Assembly (NCBI GenBank): GCA_937871705.1
Contig: CALMOO010000754.1
Location: forward strand, 1 to 12,334
Direction of reading: 5' to 3'
From: an uncultured Hymenobacter sp.
Lineage (GTDB): Bacteria; Bacteroidota; Bacteroidia; Cytophagales; Hymenobacteraceae
Length of the DNA: 12,334 nucleotides
Made by a program: the position numbers and the translations under genes. Each line of letters opens with the position of its first letter. Within the stretch, counting starts at the first letter, position 1. The notes under the pieces were generated by a model. The model made no database searches, was not told the DNA's origin, and saw only the letters and a program-made list of their open reading frames with translations. Shown piece after piece: positions 11,527 to 12,334 of this stretch.

Positions 11527-12334
11527 ATGAAGCCTCCGAAACCGCCGCTGCACCATATCCGGTCCATCTCGGCCCTGCACCAGGCCCTGCACGTGCCCCA
11601 GCCGACGCACCCGCTGGTGAGCGTGGTAGACCTGCGCCAGCTACAGGCCCATACTGCGCAAACCATCTCGTATAACTTCTACACGATTGCCTTCAAAAAG
11701 CTCGACGGCGGCCAGCTGCGCTACGGCCAGCAGTACTACGACTTCAACGCGGGCGTGATGATTTTCACGGCCCCGCACCAGGCCGTGCGCCTCGAAGCCG
11801 ACGTGCCCGTGCTGGTGGAAGGCCGCTTGGTGGTGGTACATCCCGATTTTCTGAAGGGCTACCCGCTGGCCCGCAAAATTACGACGTATGGCTTCTTTTC
11901 CTACGCGGCCAACGAGGCCCTGCACCTCTCGGCCGCCGAAGAACAGCAGATGCTGGGCCTGATGCAGGGCCTCGCGCAGGAGGTAGCCGCGCCCATCACG
12001 GCGTTTACCCACGACCTGCTCGTGGCGCACCTCGACCTGCTGCTGACGTACTGCAACCAGTTCTACCACCGCCAGTTTCTCACGCGCCAGGCGGCCAGCC
12101 ACGACGTAGTAAGCCGGTTTGAGCAACTGCTGGCCCGTTACGTGGACGGCGAGCAGCTGACCGCGCAGGGGCCGCCCAGCGTGCAGGAGCTGGCCGCGCA
12201 GCTGCACCTCTCGCCCAACTACCTCAGCGACCTGCTACGTGCCCACACCGGCCTGAATACCCGCCAGCACCTGCAGCAAAAGCTGCTTCAGTACGCCAAG
12301 CAATTGCTCACCACTACCGCCCTCTCGGTGGGAG
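11527..12334 (+). CDS. AraC family transcriptional regulator (AraC-4), 3'-truncated by window edge
   Basis: The frame is open from the ATG at 11527 to the window end, giving 269 residues. The N-terminal domain carries the same blocks as AraC-2 and AraC-3: YGQQYYDF, VHPDFLKGYPLARKI, YGFFSYAANEALHLS, LDLLLTYC and RQFLTRQ. The DNA-binding domain starts near residue 218 with VQELAAQLHLSPNYLSDLL. The second helix-turn-helix begins at LTTTALSVG and is cut off. By comparison with the 304- and 309-residue paralogues, about 35-40 residues are missing. It stands 191 bases after the ABM gene on the same strand, with a strong stem-loop just before the start. It is the regulator of the third SDR-AraC module, here SDR-4/ABM/AraC-4. 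The start is supported by the similar length of the variable N-terminus in the paralogues. Confidence 0.9.
   Translation, partial: MKPPKPPLHHIRSISALHQALHVPQPTHPLVSVVDLRQLQAHTAQTISYNFYTIAFKKLDGGQLRYGQQYYDFNAGVMIFTAPHQAVRLEADVPVLVEGRLVVVHPDFLKGYPLARKITTYGFFSYAANEALHLSAAEEQQMLGLMQGLAQEVAAPITAFTHDLLVAHLDLLLTYCNQFYHRQFLTRQAASHDVVSRFEQLLARYVDGEQLTAQGPPSVQELAAQLHLSPNYLSDLLRAHTGLNTRQHLQQKLLQYAKQLLTTTALSVG

Noticed and set aside
1..12334. CRISPR array, tRNA/rRNA genes, integrase attachment sites or phage-defence genes.
   Set aside because: No regularly spaced repeats, no cloverleaf-like or rRNA-like sequence, and no nuclease, methylase or integrase motifs were seen in any frame.

Overview
The window is GC-rich, densely coding bacterial DNA that looks like a Bacteroidota chromosome, most likely a Hymenobacter-like member of the Cytophagales. 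This is inferred from three things. Promoter-like octamers of the TAnnTTTG type sit 19-28 bases before most start codons. Shine-Dalgarno sequences are almost absent (one clear exception at 8202-8208). The proteins are typical of high-GC Bacteroidota. No rRNA, tRNA, CRISPR array or complete mobile element was seen.

Layout. Positions 1-984 hold the 3' end of a WYL-domain regulator and a VOC/glyoxalase-fold gene. Positions 1090-3051 hold an AraC-family regulator (AraC-1) with a direct-repeat operator candidate, then a short-chain dehydrogenase (SDR-1). On the minus strand, 4958-3230 is an SDR-2 to AraC-2 operon with a 13-base gap. Positions 5185-6691 hold an aldo/keto reductase and a convergent HxlR-family regulator. 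Both carry single-base lesions: a one-base frameshift in the reductase, and a Trp-to-stop change in the regulator. The 574-base gap at 6692-7265 has no gene but contains three adjacent stem-loops/palindromes. Positions 7266-9142 hold SDR-3 and AraC-3, separated by a 16-bp stem-loop. Positions 9230-9394 hold a C-terminal scrap of a Tn3-family transposase. Positions 9463-11335 hold a SnoaL-like gene divergent from SDR-4, followed by an ABM-family monooxygenase. AraC-4 starts at 11527 and runs off the window, preceded by a 14-bp GC-rich stem-loop.

How it fits together. This is an island of small redox and detoxification-type enzymes (four SDRs, one AKR, ABM, SnoaL-like, VOC), each beside a one-component regulator (WYL, AraC, HxlR). 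Three of the AraC proteins (AraC-2, -3, -4) are clear paralogues, and each lies downstream of an SDR on the same strand. The same SDR-then-AraC module therefore occurs three times in under 10 kb. The substrates cannot be read from the sequence. The set (SDR, AKR, putative quinol monooxygenase, polyketide-cyclase fold) fits handling of reactive carbonyls or quinone/polyketide-like compounds, but that is inference.
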